Assembly: GCF_000442255.1 (NCBI RefSeq) | Contig: NZ_KE557274.1 | Coordinates: 387,850 to 451,849 of the forward strand | Source of the DNA: Salipiger mucosus DSM 16094 | GTDB lineage: Bacteria > Pseudomonadota > Alphaproteobacteria > Rhodobacterales > Rhodobacteraceae | Direction of reading: 5' to 3' | DNA: 64,000 bases | Shown here: piece after piece, positions 45,257 through 54,292 of the stretch | Layout: each line of letters begins with the position of its first letter | How positions within the stretch are numbered: the first letter of the stretch is position 1 | Notes under the pieces: generated by a model | Seen by the model: the letters and a program-made list of their open reading frames with translations, nothing else | Told to the model about the DNA's origin: nothing | The model's database searches: none | Translations under genes and position numbers: made by a program

Positions 45257-46669
45257 ATGACCGAACCGGCAAAACAGATCGCAGAACTCGTGGCGCGTGC
45301 ACGCCATGCTCAGGCAGTGCTGAACAGCTATACGCAGGATCAAGTGGACCTGATAACAGGCGCCATCGTCTATCACCTGTCGCAGCCAAAAATGGCTTCA
45401 CACATCGCCGAAATGGCCTTTGAAGAGACCGGCATGGGGCTAGTCGAGAGCAAGCGCGCCAAGCTGGCGCAAAAGATGCCAGCGATCTTCCACGACATCC
45501 GCAAGGAGCCGACCGTCGGCGTCATCGACCGCGACACGGCGAACGGGATCACCACCATCGCGAAGCCCTACGGCGTGATCGCCGCCCTCGTGCCCAGCAC
45601 GAACTGCGAGGCAACGCCGATCTTCAAGGCGGTCCTGGGCATCCGCGCCCGCAATGCCGTGATCTGCGCTCCGCATCCGGCCAGCAAGAAAACGACTCTT
45701 TACGTGGTCGAGGTCATCCGGCAGGTGCTGCGCGCCATGAACGCGCCCGAGGACCTTGTACTCTGCATCGAGACCCCCTCGAAAGCGCTGGCTGGAGAAC
45801 TGATGGCACAATGCGACGTCAGCATGGCGACAGGCTCCGGCGACATGGTCCACGCGGCCTATTCGGCGGGCAAGCCCGCCTACGGCGTGGGGGTCGGCAA
45901 CGCCGCCGTCATCGTCGACGAGACGGTCGACCATGCAGAGACGGCAGAGAAGATTCGCATCGGCAAGACCGGCGACAATGCCTCGGGCTGTTCGGCGGAA
46001 AACTCGATCATCGTGCAGTCCAGCATCTATGACGGTTTCCTGACGGCTCTTGAAGCCGAGGGGGCGCACATCGCCTCCGACGAGGAAAAGGCCAAGCTGC
46101 GCGCGGTGCTCTGGGAAAATGGCCATGTCTCGCGAAAGGTCGTGGCCCGTCCCGTGGAGGAGATCGCCGCCGTCGCCGGGATTGAATTGAAGCCGGGCAC
46201 GCGCTTCTTCGTGGTGGAAGAAACCGGCACCGGCGCGGATCATCCCTTCTCGGGCGAGAAGCTGAGTCTCGTCCTGACCTGTTACAAGTACGACAACTTC
46301 GACGAGGCCATCGGTCTAGTGAATGCCATCACGGAGTACTCGGGGTCGGGCCATTCCTGCGGCATCCATTCCAACGACGCCGATCGCATCCTGCGCCTCG
46401 GCCTCGAGACGCGCACCTCGCGGGTCATCGTACGCCAGCCACACGGTGTGGCGAACTCAGGAAGCTGGGCGAACGGCCTTGCCAAGACTTTCTCGCTTGG
46501 CTGCGGAAGCTGGGGCGGCAACTCGATCTCCGAGAACGTGACGCAGAAGCACTACTACAACACGACCCGCATCGCTGAGCCGCTTGGCCACCCGGTGCCC
46601 GACGACCAGGCGATCTACGGCGCGCTTCTTGACCGGATCGCCGCCATGCGCATCGGCGCGGAGGCCTGA
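45257..46669 (+). CDS. Acylating (CoA-dependent) semialdehyde dehydrogenase
   Basis: ATG 45257 follows GCGGAGGG; the frame is open further up through the operators, so the longer start is rejected. The 470-aa protein resembles CoA-acylating dehydrogenases of the SucD/SauS/EutE type: EMAFEETGMGLVESKRAK, KPYGVIAALVPSTNCEATP, ICAPHPASKKTT, NASGCSAENSIIVQ with the catalytic cysteine, and GCGSWGGNSISENVT near the end. It converts an aldehyde with CoA and NAD(P) to acyl-CoA. The neighbouring Fe-ADH points to a 4-hydroxybutyrate or succinate semialdehyde type substrate, but sulfoacetaldehyde is an alternative. Confidence 0.85.
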   Translation: MTEPAKQIAELVARARHAQAVLNSYTQDQVDLITGAIVYHLSQPKMASHIAEMAFEETGMGLVESKRAKLAQKMPAIFHDIRKEPTVGVIDRDTANGITTIAKPYGVIAALVPSTNCEATPIFKAVLGIRARNAVICAPHPASKKTTLYVVEVIRQVLRAMNAPEDLVLCIETPSKALAGELMAQCDVSMATGSGDMVHAAYSAGKPAYGVGVGNAAVIVDETVDHAETAEKIRIGKTGDNASGCSAENSIIVQSSIYDGFLTALEAEGAHIASDEEKAKLRAVLWENGHVSRKVVARPVEEIAAVAGIELKPGTRFFVVEETGTGADHPFSGEKLSLVLTCYKYDNFDEAIGLVNAITEYSGSGHSCGIHSNDADRILRLGLETRTSRVIVRQPHGVANSGSWANGLAKTFSLGCGSWGGNSISENVTQKHYYNTTRIAEPLGHPVPDDQAIYGALLDRIAAMRIGAEA

Positions 46670-46673
46670 CACT

Positions 46674-47786
46674 ATGCATTTTGCCCTGCGGCCACAGCTC
46701 CACGGCCATGAAACTTTTGCAGCGTTCGCCGAGGCGCAGACCCTTGGCGCGCGGGACCTGATCTTCACTCAGCGCATCCTTCACAAGACGTTCATGCAGG
46801 ACAGCGCCGCTCAGGTCCTTTTCTACGACGACTTTTGTGATGGCGAGCCGACGGACGTCGCCGTGGACGAGATGTTGACGGCTATCCGCAAAATGGATTT
46901 CGACCGGCTCGTCGCGATCGGCGGTGGATCCATCCTAGACAGCGCCAAGGTGCTGGCACTGGATTCCGAGGTCGATGTCGCGGGGCTCTTCGAGGCAGGC
47001 GTGCAGCCGAGCCGCAAGGCGGGGCTGATCCTCGTCCCAACCACCTGCGGCACGGGCTGCGAGGTAACCTGCGTTTCCGTCTTCGACTTCCCTTCCATCG
47101 GTAGCAAGATTGGCAAGGCCTTTGACGCCGGTTTCGCGGATCACGCGGTTCTCGTGGACGAGTTCCTGTCGAAGATTCCCTACCCCGTTTTCGCCACCTC
47201 CTCGGCCGATGCGCTGGTTCACGCGATGGAGATCTACCTCGCGCCCAAGGCCACCCCCTACACAGACATGTTCTGCATGGCCGCGATCAAATCGATCCTT
47301 GAGGGCTACATGCGTATCGTCGAACACGGGCGCGAATCCATCCAGCAGGACGCGCGAGCCTACCTTATCGCAAGCAACATGGCCGGGATCGCCTTGGCCA
47401 ACGTGCTTGCGGGGGGCGTTCACGCCATCGCGATGCACTTCGGCAGCGTTCATCACGTGCCTCACGGAGAGGCGACGCGGCTCTTCCTGCCGCCCGTATT
47501 CAAGATCTACTACCGCAAGGCGCCCGAGGGAAAGATCACCGAGATCGCTCAATTGATCACGGAAATTCTCAAGGTGCCGCAGGACGGTACGAACCCCTTC
47601 GACGCGCTGGACTCGCTTTTGGCGAAGGTCGTTCCGACCAAGCGCCTGGACGAATACGGCATGACCGAGGGCGACCGCCGTCCCTACGCGGCAAAGGTCA
47701 TCGAGACCCAGCAGCGGCTACTTGTAAACAATTACGTCCCCCTTTCGGACAAGGACATCGCAGCGGTATACACCGACCTCATGTGA
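46674..47786 (+). CDS. Iron-type alcohol dehydrogenase, 4-hydroxybutyrate-dehydrogenase-like
   Basis: ATG 46674 starts five bases after the previous stop. A 370-aa group III ADH: LVAIGGGSILDSAKVLAL (NAD loop), PTTCGTGCEVTCVSVF, and metal-binding DALVHAMEIYLAP and GGVHAIAMHFGSVHHVPHGEA. The end YAAKVIETQQRLLVNNYVPLSDKDI is, to my memory, very like clostridial 4-hydroxybutyrate dehydrogenase (4hbD), whose gene partner is sucD. It would oxidise a hydroxy acid to a semialdehyde for the enzyme encoded just upstream. Confidence 0.85.
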   Translation: MHFALRPQLHGHETFAAFAEAQTLGARDLIFTQRILHKTFMQDSAAQVLFYDDFCDGEPTDVAVDEMLTAIRKMDFDRLVAIGGGSILDSAKVLALDSEVDVAGLFEAGVQPSRKAGLILVPTTCGTGCEVTCVSVFDFPSIGSKIGKAFDAGFADHAVLVDEFLSKIPYPVFATSSADALVHAMEIYLAPKATPYTDMFCMAAIKSILEGYMRIVEHGRESIQQDARAYLIASNMAGIALANVLAGGVHAIAMHFGSVHHVPHGEATRLFLPPVFKIYYRKAPEGKITEIAQLITEILKVPQDGTNPFDALDSLLAKVVPTKRLDEYGMTEGDRRPYAAKVIETQQRLLVNNYVPLSDKDIAAVYTDLM

Positions 47787-47812
47787 CCGAACTGGCATCT
47801 CAGAGGGGGCGT

Positions 47813-48478
47813 ATGGCTCAGAACTTTTCGCGGAAGGCGTACGAAATTCTTCAGGACCAGATCATGACCGGCGCGCTCAGGGCAGGAACGCCTCTCGACA
47901 CCCATCGCATCGCGGCGGAGTTGGAGATGAGCATCACGCCCGTCAGGGATGCGATCAAGAAGCTCGAGGCCGACGGCCTGGTCGAGGTGCTTCCACGCTC
48001 GGGAACGTTCGTGCGCCACTACACGATCGAGGACCTGATCAAGGGATATGAGCTGGTCGAGGGACTGGATGGCATGGCCGGCTACCTGGTGGCCGAGAAG
48101 GTGAAGGCAGGCGAAATCGAGGGCGGAAAAATCGATGCGCTTCTGACCCCGCTCGTGGATGAGATGGAACGGAATCTGTCTCGCGATCAGGTCCGGACCT
48201 GGGCGGACCTGGACAGGCAGTTCCATGGGGCAATTTTTGAGATGGCGGACAATCCGCTGCTCGCCAACGGCTACAAGTCGGCGAGAAACCAGATGCGGTC
48301 GGTGCTGTCCTTCATCAGCCCCGTCCATGTCGACCGGGCGAATTCGGTGAAGGAGCATAGGCTCATCGTTGCTGCAATCACGGCAGGCGACTGCGAGCGG
48401 GCCCGGAAGACCTGTCAGGATCACAGGCACCTTATCCGGCAGATCCTGAAGACCTTACATGGTGAATGTCAAACATAA
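47813..48478 (+). CDS. GntR/FadR-family (FCD domain) regulator
   Basis: ATG 47813 after CAGAGGGGGC; a GTG at 47783 overlapping the ADH stop is possible. The winged helix reads YEILQDQIMTGALRAGTPLD, RIAAELEMSITPVRDAIKKLEADGLVEVLPRSGTFV. An FCD domain with DLDRQFHGAIFEMADNPLL and KEHRLIVAAITAGDCERA (D-H-H metal/ligand residues) follows. It probably binds the TGATGCATCA sites upstream of the cluster and responds to the imported acid or a CoA product. Confidence 0.88.
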   Translation: MAQNFSRKAYEILQDQIMTGALRAGTPLDTHRIAAELEMSITPVRDAIKKLEADGLVEVLPRSGTFVRHYTIEDLIKGYELVEGLDGMAGYLVAEKVKAGEIEGGKIDALLTPLVDEMERNLSRDQVRTWADLDRQFHGAIFEMADNPLLANGYKSARNQMRSVLSFISPVHVDRANSVKEHRLIVAAITAGDCERARKTCQDHRHLIRQILKTLHGECQT

Positions 48479-48492
48479 CGGAGGAGTGAGAC

Positions 48493-49455
48493 ATGGCTAC
48501 CAGAATGACTGCAATCGCGGCGGGGACCATCCTGCTGGCGGGAGCTGTACAGGCCGAGGACGTCATCTTCGCGCATGGCGAAAACCCGGGCAACCCGCGC
48601 TACATTGCTGCGGAGAAATGGGCCGAGCTCTACTCGGAATGCACCGGATCCTCGGTGAACGTCGCCCCTTCGGCGACCATGGGAGACGACGTGGAAATGC
48701 TGACCTCGGTTGGCGCTGGCATCATCCAGATCACCGCCAATTCCCAGGGTTCCTTCAGCCAGATCGTGCCCGAGATCGGTCTTTTGGGTCTTCCCTTCCT
48801 GTTCCCCGACCTCGAAACTGCATGGGCAACCGTCGATGGTGAGGTTGGGAAGATGATCGACGAAAAAGCGCATTCGTCCGGCTTGAAGGTCGTCGGCTAC
48901 TGGGACAATGGGATCCGCCATATCACGCACCTGTCCAAGCATATGCTGGAACCGGCAGACCTTGCAGGCATGCGTATCCGCACCCCTCCGGCGGAGATGA
49001 CCGTCGACATCTTCGAGGCGCTCGGTGCGTCACCGGCTCCTTTGGCGTGGTCCGAGGTGCCTTCGGCGCTTCAGTCGGGCGTATTTGAAGGACAGGAAAA
49101 TCCCCTGACCAACATATACTTCGCCAAGCTTCACGAGATCACGCCTTACATTACTCTGACTGGCCACATGTACGAGGCTTCGCCGGTCGTCGTCGGCCTG
49201 GCATGGTGGGAAGGCCTGGACGAAGCGACCCAGACTTGCGTTACTGATGCCACACGCCAAGCCGGCACACTGCAGCGCCAGCTGAATAAGGAAGGTAACG
49301 AGCAACTTCAGGCCACGATGGAAGAGGAAGGGGCGGTCTTCGCGACCGCCAACCGCGAAGCCTTCGTCGAGGCGACTGCCTCTGTCTATGACAAGTATGC
49401 GGAAACGTATCCGGATCTGGTCGCGGCCCTGCGCGAGGCAGCGCAAGGGCAATGA
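48493..49455 (+). CDS. TRAP transporter solute-binding protein, DctP family (locus 2)
   Basis: A GGAGGAGTGAGAC site precedes ATG 48493. A 320-aa protein with signal peptide (AIAAGTILLAGAVQAED), VIFAHGENPGNPRYIAAEKWAEL, LGLPFLFPDLETAWATVDGEVG, YWDNGIRHITHLSKHMLEPADLAGMRIRTPP and LQSGVFEGQENPLTNI. The R-I-R-T-P arginine is the acid clamp. It also has two cysteines (residues about 50 and 253) not present in the locus 1 protein. Confidence 0.92.
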   Translation: MATRMTAIAAGTILLAGAVQAEDVIFAHGENPGNPRYIAAEKWAELYSECTGSSVNVAPSATMGDDVEMLTSVGAGIIQITANSQGSFSQIVPEIGLLGLPFLFPDLETAWATVDGEVGKMIDEKAHSSGLKVVGYWDNGIRHITHLSKHMLEPADLAGMRIRTPPAEMTVDIFEALGASPAPLAWSEVPSALQSGVFEGQENPLTNIYFAKLHEITPYITLTGHMYEASPVVVGLAWWEGLDEATQTCVTDATRQAGTLQRQLNKEGNEQLQATMEEEGAVFATANREAFVEATASVYDKYAETYPDLVAALREAAQGQ

Positions 49456-50027
49456 GCCAGTCTTCTTCGGAAGCGACAGGGGGGCGGCAGCGCCCCCTTG
49501 TCCATAGATTCCTGACACTGTGCCGAGTGCTGACCCGCGGGCTCGACATCAGCGCACGCGTGATTGCGGTCGCGGCCATGGCCATCATGTTTACCTTGCT
49601 GCTGATGAACGTCGTGTTGCGCTACATCTTCACGACTGGCATCCCCATGGCCTATGAGGTCCATGCGGTGCTGTTACCGTGGCTAGTGGCTGGTGGGCTG
49701 GTCGTGGCCTCAGCGAAGAACTGCAACATCGCTGTGACCTTGCTGCCCGACCTCGTGCCCACCGCGATGCGGCGCCTCATCCTCATCATGGTGCAAGCTC
49801 TCATGCTGCTGATCGCCGTCTCAATCCTATGGAGTGGCCAGCCGATCCTGCGCGCCTCGACCTTCCAGTCGTTGTCGACGCTGGGGATCAAGCAGGTCTG
49901 GGGCTACGCAAGCCTGCCATATTCCTTCGCCTGCGTAAGCGTGATCGCTACATGCGACCTGCTGCGCCTCATCCTGCGGGACGAGACCCTGGAAGAGAGT
50001 CTCGCAACGCCCACGAGTCTGAGTTGA
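49452..50027 (+). CDS. TRAP transporter small permease, DctQ family (locus 2)
   Basis: ATG overlaps the dctP stop (ATGA). A 191-aa four-helix protein: VIAVAAMAIMFTLLLMNVVLRYIF, GIPMAYEVHAVLLPWLVAGGLVVA, a third around LILIMVQALMLLIAVSIL, and VWGYASLPYSFACVSVIATCDLL. Confidence 0.9.
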   Translation: MSQSSSEATGGRQRPLVHRFLTLCRVLTRGLDISARVIAVAAMAIMFTLLLMNVVLRYIFTTGIPMAYEVHAVLLPWLVAGGLVVASAKNCNIAVTLLPDLVPTAMRRLILIMVQALMLLIAVSILWSGQPILRASTFQSLSTLGIKQVWGYASLPYSFACVSVIATCDLLRLILRDETLEESLATPTSLS

Positions 50028-50054
50028 TCAGACCCTGACAGGAAAGCCTCGACC

Positions 50055-51311
50055 ATGTCTGCGACAATGATCTGGATGTTCGTATTGCTGCTGCTCGGCG
50101 CCGTCCCGGTGGGCTTTGCCATCCTCGGTGGCGTTGCCGGCGCGCTCTGGCTCGACGGAAAGTCGATGGCCGTACTGGCGCAGCGGCTCTATTCCCCGAC
50201 GCAGAGCTTCCCCATGCTGGCGATCCCCTTCTTCATCCTTGCCGGCAACCTGATGATGTCCGGCAAGTTCGGCACGTATCTCGTCAACACCGCACGCCTT
50301 CTGGTGGGCCGCTTCAAGGGCGGCATGGGGCAGGTGTCGGTGCTTGGCTCGGTGATGTTCGGCGGCGTCTCCGGCTCGGCCGTGGCCGACGCCACGGCGC
50401 TCGGCAACGCGCTGATCCCCGTTCAGAAGCAAAGCGGCTATCCCCCCGCCTTTTCGGCAGCGGTCAACGCCTCCTCCTCCACCGTCTCGGTGCTGATCCC
50501 GCCGTCGATCCCATTGATCCTCTACGGGCTGATCGCCAACGTCTCGATCGTCGACCTCTTCGTCGCTGGCATCCTGCCGGGGGTGCTGCTGGCGGTGGGC
50601 ATGATGGGGACGGTGGCACTGGTCGGCAACCGGCGCAGCCTGCCGCGCGCTCCACTGGAAGGAGGTTTTTCTGCCTTCAAGGGGCAACTGCTCATTGCTC
50701 TGCCCGCCATGTTAATGCCTGTTTTCGTGATCGGCACGCTTCGCTTCGGCATCGCCACGCCCACGGAAGTCAGTGTCATGGCTGTGGCTTACGCGATGGC
50801 CGTCAGCGGGTTTCTCTACCGTGACCTGTCGTGGCGCGTACTGTGGGAATCCTCGGTCGCCACGGTGATGATGACGGGGGCAGTGATGATCATCATCATG
50901 GCCTCCTCAACGATGCAGTGGGTGCTAACGCTTGAACGGGTGCCGCAGCATTTGGCGGAATGGGTCAGTCTGACCTTCTCGCAACCGTGGATGGTCATCA
51001 TGGCCCTCAATGTGGTGATGCTGCTCGTAGGGACCGTGCTTGACCTTCCGGCCGCTGTTCTGCTGCTGGGTCCGATCTTTGTCGGCATCGGTCAAGCAAT
51101 CGGGCTGGATCCGGTGCAACTGGGGCTGATGATGGTCGTCAACCTTTCGATCGGACTTTACACGCCACCCGTTGGGACGACACTGTTCATCTCATCGGCA
51201 ATCGCGCGCGTGGGTGTCGGGGCAACTGTGAAAGCACTGCTGCCGTTTTACTTGGTGTCTATGCTGGTGTTGCTGCTGATTTCGTATCTGCCTATGCTGA
51301 CTTTGTACTGA
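50055..51311 (+). CDS. TRAP transporter large permease, DctM family (locus 2)
   Basis: A 418-aa protein. DctM stretches PFFILAGNLMMSGKFGTYLVNTARLLVG, MFGGVSGSAVADATALG, STVSVLIPPSIPLILYGL and GLYTPPVGTTLFISSAIARVG. Last gene of the HMGL-linked catabolic cluster; a hairpin follows the stop. Confidence 0.93.
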   Translation: MSATMIWMFVLLLLGAVPVGFAILGGVAGALWLDGKSMAVLAQRLYSPTQSFPMLAIPFFILAGNLMMSGKFGTYLVNTARLLVGRFKGGMGQVSVLGSVMFGGVSGSAVADATALGNALIPVQKQSGYPPAFSAAVNASSSTVSVLIPPSIPLILYGLIANVSIVDLFVAGILPGVLLAVGMMGTVALVGNRRSLPRAPLEGGFSAFKGQLLIALPAMLMPVFVIGTLRFGIATPTEVSVMAVAYAMAVSGFLYRDLSWRVLWESSVATVMMTGAVMIIIMASSTMQWVLTLERVPQHLAEWVSLTFSQPWMVIMALNVVMLLVGTVLDLPAAVLLLGPIFVGIGQAIGLDPVQLGLMMVVNLSIGLYTPPVGTTLFISSAIARVGVGATVKALLPFYLVSMLVLLLISYLPMLTLY

Positions 51312-51316
51312 GGGCG

Positions 51317-51339
51317 GCTGGCGCGGGATATGCGCCAGC
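51317..51339 (+). terminator. Terminator-like hairpin after dctM
   Basis: Perfect 8-bp stem GCTGGCGC/GCGCCAGC with a 7-base loop, five bases after the dctM stop. It has no T-tract, so it may be an mRNA end-stabilising or weak termination hairpin. Confidence 0.55.
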
Positions 51340-51466
51340 TGATCAGACCCGGGAAATGTCATTCCCAGCGATAGGTTTTTGCTTACGGGGGGATGTTGTG
51401 CGTATATGTTCCGCGTGTACATTTCAGCTCGCTAATTCCTCCCGGGCTTATGTAGTTATTGCACAC

Positions 51467-52496
51467 GGGGGCTTGCACTGTCGCAGTTCATGCCAATTTG
51501 GACGGCATGCCAAAGTCGAAGTTTTCCTTCTCAGAGATCGTGAGGCAGACCGGAACAGAAGAGCAGGCCATCGCGTTCGCGGAACGTCTCCGCTGGGGAG
51601 ACCGGATTACCTGCCACAGGTGCGAGTCTCAGGACATCTCCAGGATTGCAGGCAGACCGGGCCGGTACCGGTGTCGGAACTGCCGCAGGCAGTTCTCTAT
51701 CCGCACCGGGACACCCATGGAGTGCTCTCGCCTGCCGGCGTCCCTCTGGATGCGCGCCATGTGGCTCATCCTCTCCTCCACAAGAGGCATCTCGTCGACG
51801 AAACTCGGCGAGATGCTGGGCATCCAGCAAAGGTCGGCCTGGTTCCTCGCCCACCGCGTCCGCGCGATGATGGCCCGGGTCGTGAGCCCGCCCATCTCCG
51901 GCGAGATTGTCGAGATGGACGAAGTCTATGCCGGCGCGCCGCCACGCCGGCGACAGGGCGGACAGCCCACCGGCGTGGCGTCCGGTCGAGGGCCACGCCG
52001 ACCGCTGGTATTGACGGCGGCCGCGCGTGGTGGCGAGGCCCGATTCCGCGTGATCGCCAGCCATGGCCGCAAGGACATCCAATCCGCGGCCGAGGCCATG
52101 ATCGGTGCCGCGGGCACCGTCATGACGGATGCGCTCCCGGCCTACGGCTACCTCGCGGAGACGCGGCGCTCGGTGACGCATTCGGCCAAGGAGTACGCCA
52201 GGACCGATCCGGACGGAACTGAAGTACACGTGAACACCGCCGAGAGCTGTCACGCTGATCTGCGCCGCATGGTGATGGGGGTCCATCACTGGATCAGCCG
52301 GAAACACCTGGCGCGCTACCTCGCCGATATTTCGTTTCGAAGATCGAGACGTGAAACGGACGTACTGTCCTGGCTGTCATCGGCGATGTCCGCCCGAGGC
52401 AGGCTCAGATACGAAGATCTTGTGGGTTTTGTTCATTGAGCGGGTTCCAATCTGTTCTGGATTGTTGTACATGACCCTCAATGTGCACTACCGCCC
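51467..52496 (+). mobile_element. IS1595-family element (ends tentative)
   Basis: The transposase gene is bracketed by GGGGGCTTGCACTGTCGCAG (51467 onward) and, on the other strand, a sequence starting GGGCGGTAGTGCACATTG (from 52496 leftward). They share GGG, TGCAC and a later TCATG with compatible spacing, so they may be diverged terminal repeats. No 8-bp target duplication was found. If these ends are right, the start codon of the TnpB-like gene lies inside the right terminal repeat. Confidence 0.4.
51507..52439 (+). CDS. IS1595-family (ISXO2-like) DDE transposase
   Basis: A 310-aa protein. It has an N-terminal zinc ribbon (CHRCESQD, then CRNCRRQFSIRTGT) and a helix-turn-helix (SSTKLGEMLGIQQRSAWFLAHRVRAMM). 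The catalytic core has EIVEMDEVYAGA, VMTDALPAYGYL and VHVNTAESCHADLRRMVMGVHHWISRKHLARYLADISFR. Intact. Confidence 0.9.
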   Translation: MPKSKFSFSEIVRQTGTEEQAIAFAERLRWGDRITCHRCESQDISRIAGRPGRYRCRNCRRQFSIRTGTPMECSRLPASLWMRAMWLILSSTRGISSTKLGEMLGIQQRSAWFLAHRVRAMMARVVSPPISGEIVEMDEVYAGAPPRRRQGGQPTGVASGRGPRRPLVLTAAARGGEARFRVIASHGRKDIQSAAEAMIGAAGTVMTDALPAYGYLAETRRSVTHSAKEYARTDPDGTEVHVNTAESCHADLRRMVMGVHHWISRKHLARYLADISFRRSRRETDVLSWLSSAMSARGRLRYEDLVGFVH

Positions 52497-54292
52497 GTTC
52501 CAGGATTGAACCGAGCCGACGTGAGAGTCGCGATCTCCGCGATGGTGGGTGGGCTGGCGCGGAACCTGTTCCGGCAAAGAAGAAAAAGGACAAGATCAAA
52601 CGCGCCGATGTGTTCGAGGTCCCGGCAAATGCCTGCAAGATCGAGGCGGTCGAGCAGCTCTGGGTCAACTGGCAAAAAGGTCTGCGCGCCGAGGCCCTGG
52701 TTGCACGGCGCGACGTGATGAGCGGACGCGGCCTCCGGGAAAAGCTTCTCGCCGCCGAGGAAGCGCGCGAACCCGAAATTGTCGCGTCGAAAGCCCGCCT
52801 CGGCGCGGCCGAGCAGCAGATGGTGCGTGCGCAGGCCGTCGGCACCATCAAGAGCTGGATCAGCAACCGCGAGAACGAAATCGCCGAGATGATCGAGCGG
52901 CGGTACACCCCGAAGCGGTGGCGCGGAAAGGCCCGGCGCCGCTTCGAAGCCCTGCCGGACGACGGACGCCGCGCACTCGAAGACGAATTCGCCGAGTTGA
53001 AGGCCGATCTCAGGGCCATCAATGACCAGCAGATGTGGATGGTGTCTCCTGACGCCACCATCCTGCGCAAAAAGGGCGGACAACCGGTCTCGGCCAAGGC
53101 GCAGTGGATCGCGCGGAAAATGTTCCTCGGCCTTGCCGCCCGCCGGTCCTGGCCGAAGTTCCGCAACATGGCCATGCGCCTCGACTCCCGGGCGGGCGCC
53201 GGTAACCGGTGGCTCGAGCCGGAACAGGACGGGCTTTTTACCTGGTGGATCAATCTCAAGACACCCTCCGGCCGCGTCGCCCTGCCGGTCCGCGGCTGGC
53301 GACGCGGCAAGAACAAGACCGGCAAAGGCGCCAATCGCGAAGGGGCCCTCGGCAAGACGATCAACCTCGTTGGCAACGAGGACGGAACACTGCGTGTCGC
53401 GTTGGACCGGGACATGACCGAGGTATTCGCGGCTTCCCGGGACGCCTATGAGCCGAAGATCGACGTGCTGGGCCTCGACTTCGGCCTGCGCACCCTCTTC
53501 GCGACCAGCGAGGGCGATCTCCTGGGCCAGGGGTACCTGGGCAACATCATGCCGCTCGTCGAACGCGCGGACCGGATCGCCGCCAGGGAGCAAAGAAATG
53601 GCCGCAAGCCGCGCGACTGCGCGGCCTACCGGGATGCGATCACGCGCATTCGGGGGTTGATCGAGACCGAGGTGAACCGCGCGCTCAATCTGGCCGTCGA
53701 GCTGCACAAGCCGCGCGTGATCGCTGTCGAGAGGCTCGACTTTCGCGGCTCAAACCTGAGCAAGCGAATGAACCGGATCCTGTCGAGCTGTGGCCGCGGC
53801 GTGGTGCGCGAGAAGCTCAAGGATCTGACGGATCGACACGGGATCGAGATCCACGAAGTGGATCCGGCCTACACCAGCAAGACATGCTCCAGCTGCGGCT
53901 ACGTCGATGGCCGCCAGCGCAACGGAGAGAAATTCCACTGCCGCCATTGCGGCAAGAAGATTCATGCGGACGTTAATGGGGCCCGGAACATCGCTGCGGC
54001 GGCCGGGTCGGCAGAGGACGCTGGCGGATGTTCCGCCCAGCGCGGCGTTAAGCCCTGCCGCCACCGGAGACGGCCGCGTGTTCCCCTGTCGGTGTCGCGA
54101 ACGAGAAGCGCAACCCTGCGCGAGATTGTTCGCCGCTTCGATGGGCAGTACCCGAACCTCGCCGCGGTCTCTCGACCAAAACGAGGCAAGGAGGGCACCA
54201 GGGAGAGTGCTTGTGATCCAAGGGAGACAAATCCCTACTTCAAGCAACATTCGTTGCGCGAAGAGTATCCGATGTGTGCTGTAAGTACATAA
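52481..54292 (+). CDS. TnpB-like RNA-guided nuclease (RuvC, zinc finger), catalytic residues intact
   Basis: A 603-aa protein starting 41 bases after the IS1595 transposase stop. After a basic N-terminus and a long helical region (60-235), the RuvC domain has IDVLGLDFGLRTLFAT (D333), RVIAVERLDFRGSN (E417), and a four-cysteine zinc finger CSSCGY/CRHC (469, 472, 487, 490). HADVNGARNIAA (D497) follows. All three acidic residues are present, so cleavage activity is expected, unlike nuclease-dead TldR repressors. It is larger than typical IS605 TnpB (about 400 aa) and has an extra 100-residue basic C-terminal tail. The first 30-40 residues may be non-native. It is either a solitary TnpB or a miniature Cas12-like effector; no CRISPR repeats lie beside it. 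Confidence 0.85.
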   Translation: MCTTARSRIEPSRRESRDLRDGGWAGAEPVPAKKKKDKIKRADVFEVPANACKIEAVEQLWVNWQKGLRAEALVARRDVMSGRGLREKLLAAEEAREPEIVASKARLGAAEQQMVRAQAVGTIKSWISNRENEIAEMIERRYTPKRWRGKARRRFEALPDDGRRALEDEFAELKADLRAINDQQMWMVSPDATILRKKGGQPVSAKAQWIARKMFLGLAARRSWPKFRNMAMRLDSRAGAGNRWLEPEQDGLFTWWINLKTPSGRVALPVRGWRRGKNKTGKGANREGALGKTINLVGNEDGTLRVALDRDMTEVFAASRDAYEPKIDVLGLDFGLRTLFATSEGDLLGQGYLGNIMPLVERADRIAAREQRNGRKPRDCAAYRDAITRIRGLIETEVNRALNLAVELHKPRVIAVERLDFRGSNLSKRMNRILSSCGRGVVREKLKDLTDRHGIEIHEVDPAYTSKTCSSCGYVDGRQRNGEKFHCRHCGKKIHADVNGARNIAAAAGSAEDAGGCSAQRGVKPCRHRRRPRVPLSVSRTRSATLREIVRRFDGQYPNLAAVSRPKRGKEGTRESACDPRETNPYFKQHSLREEYPMCAVST

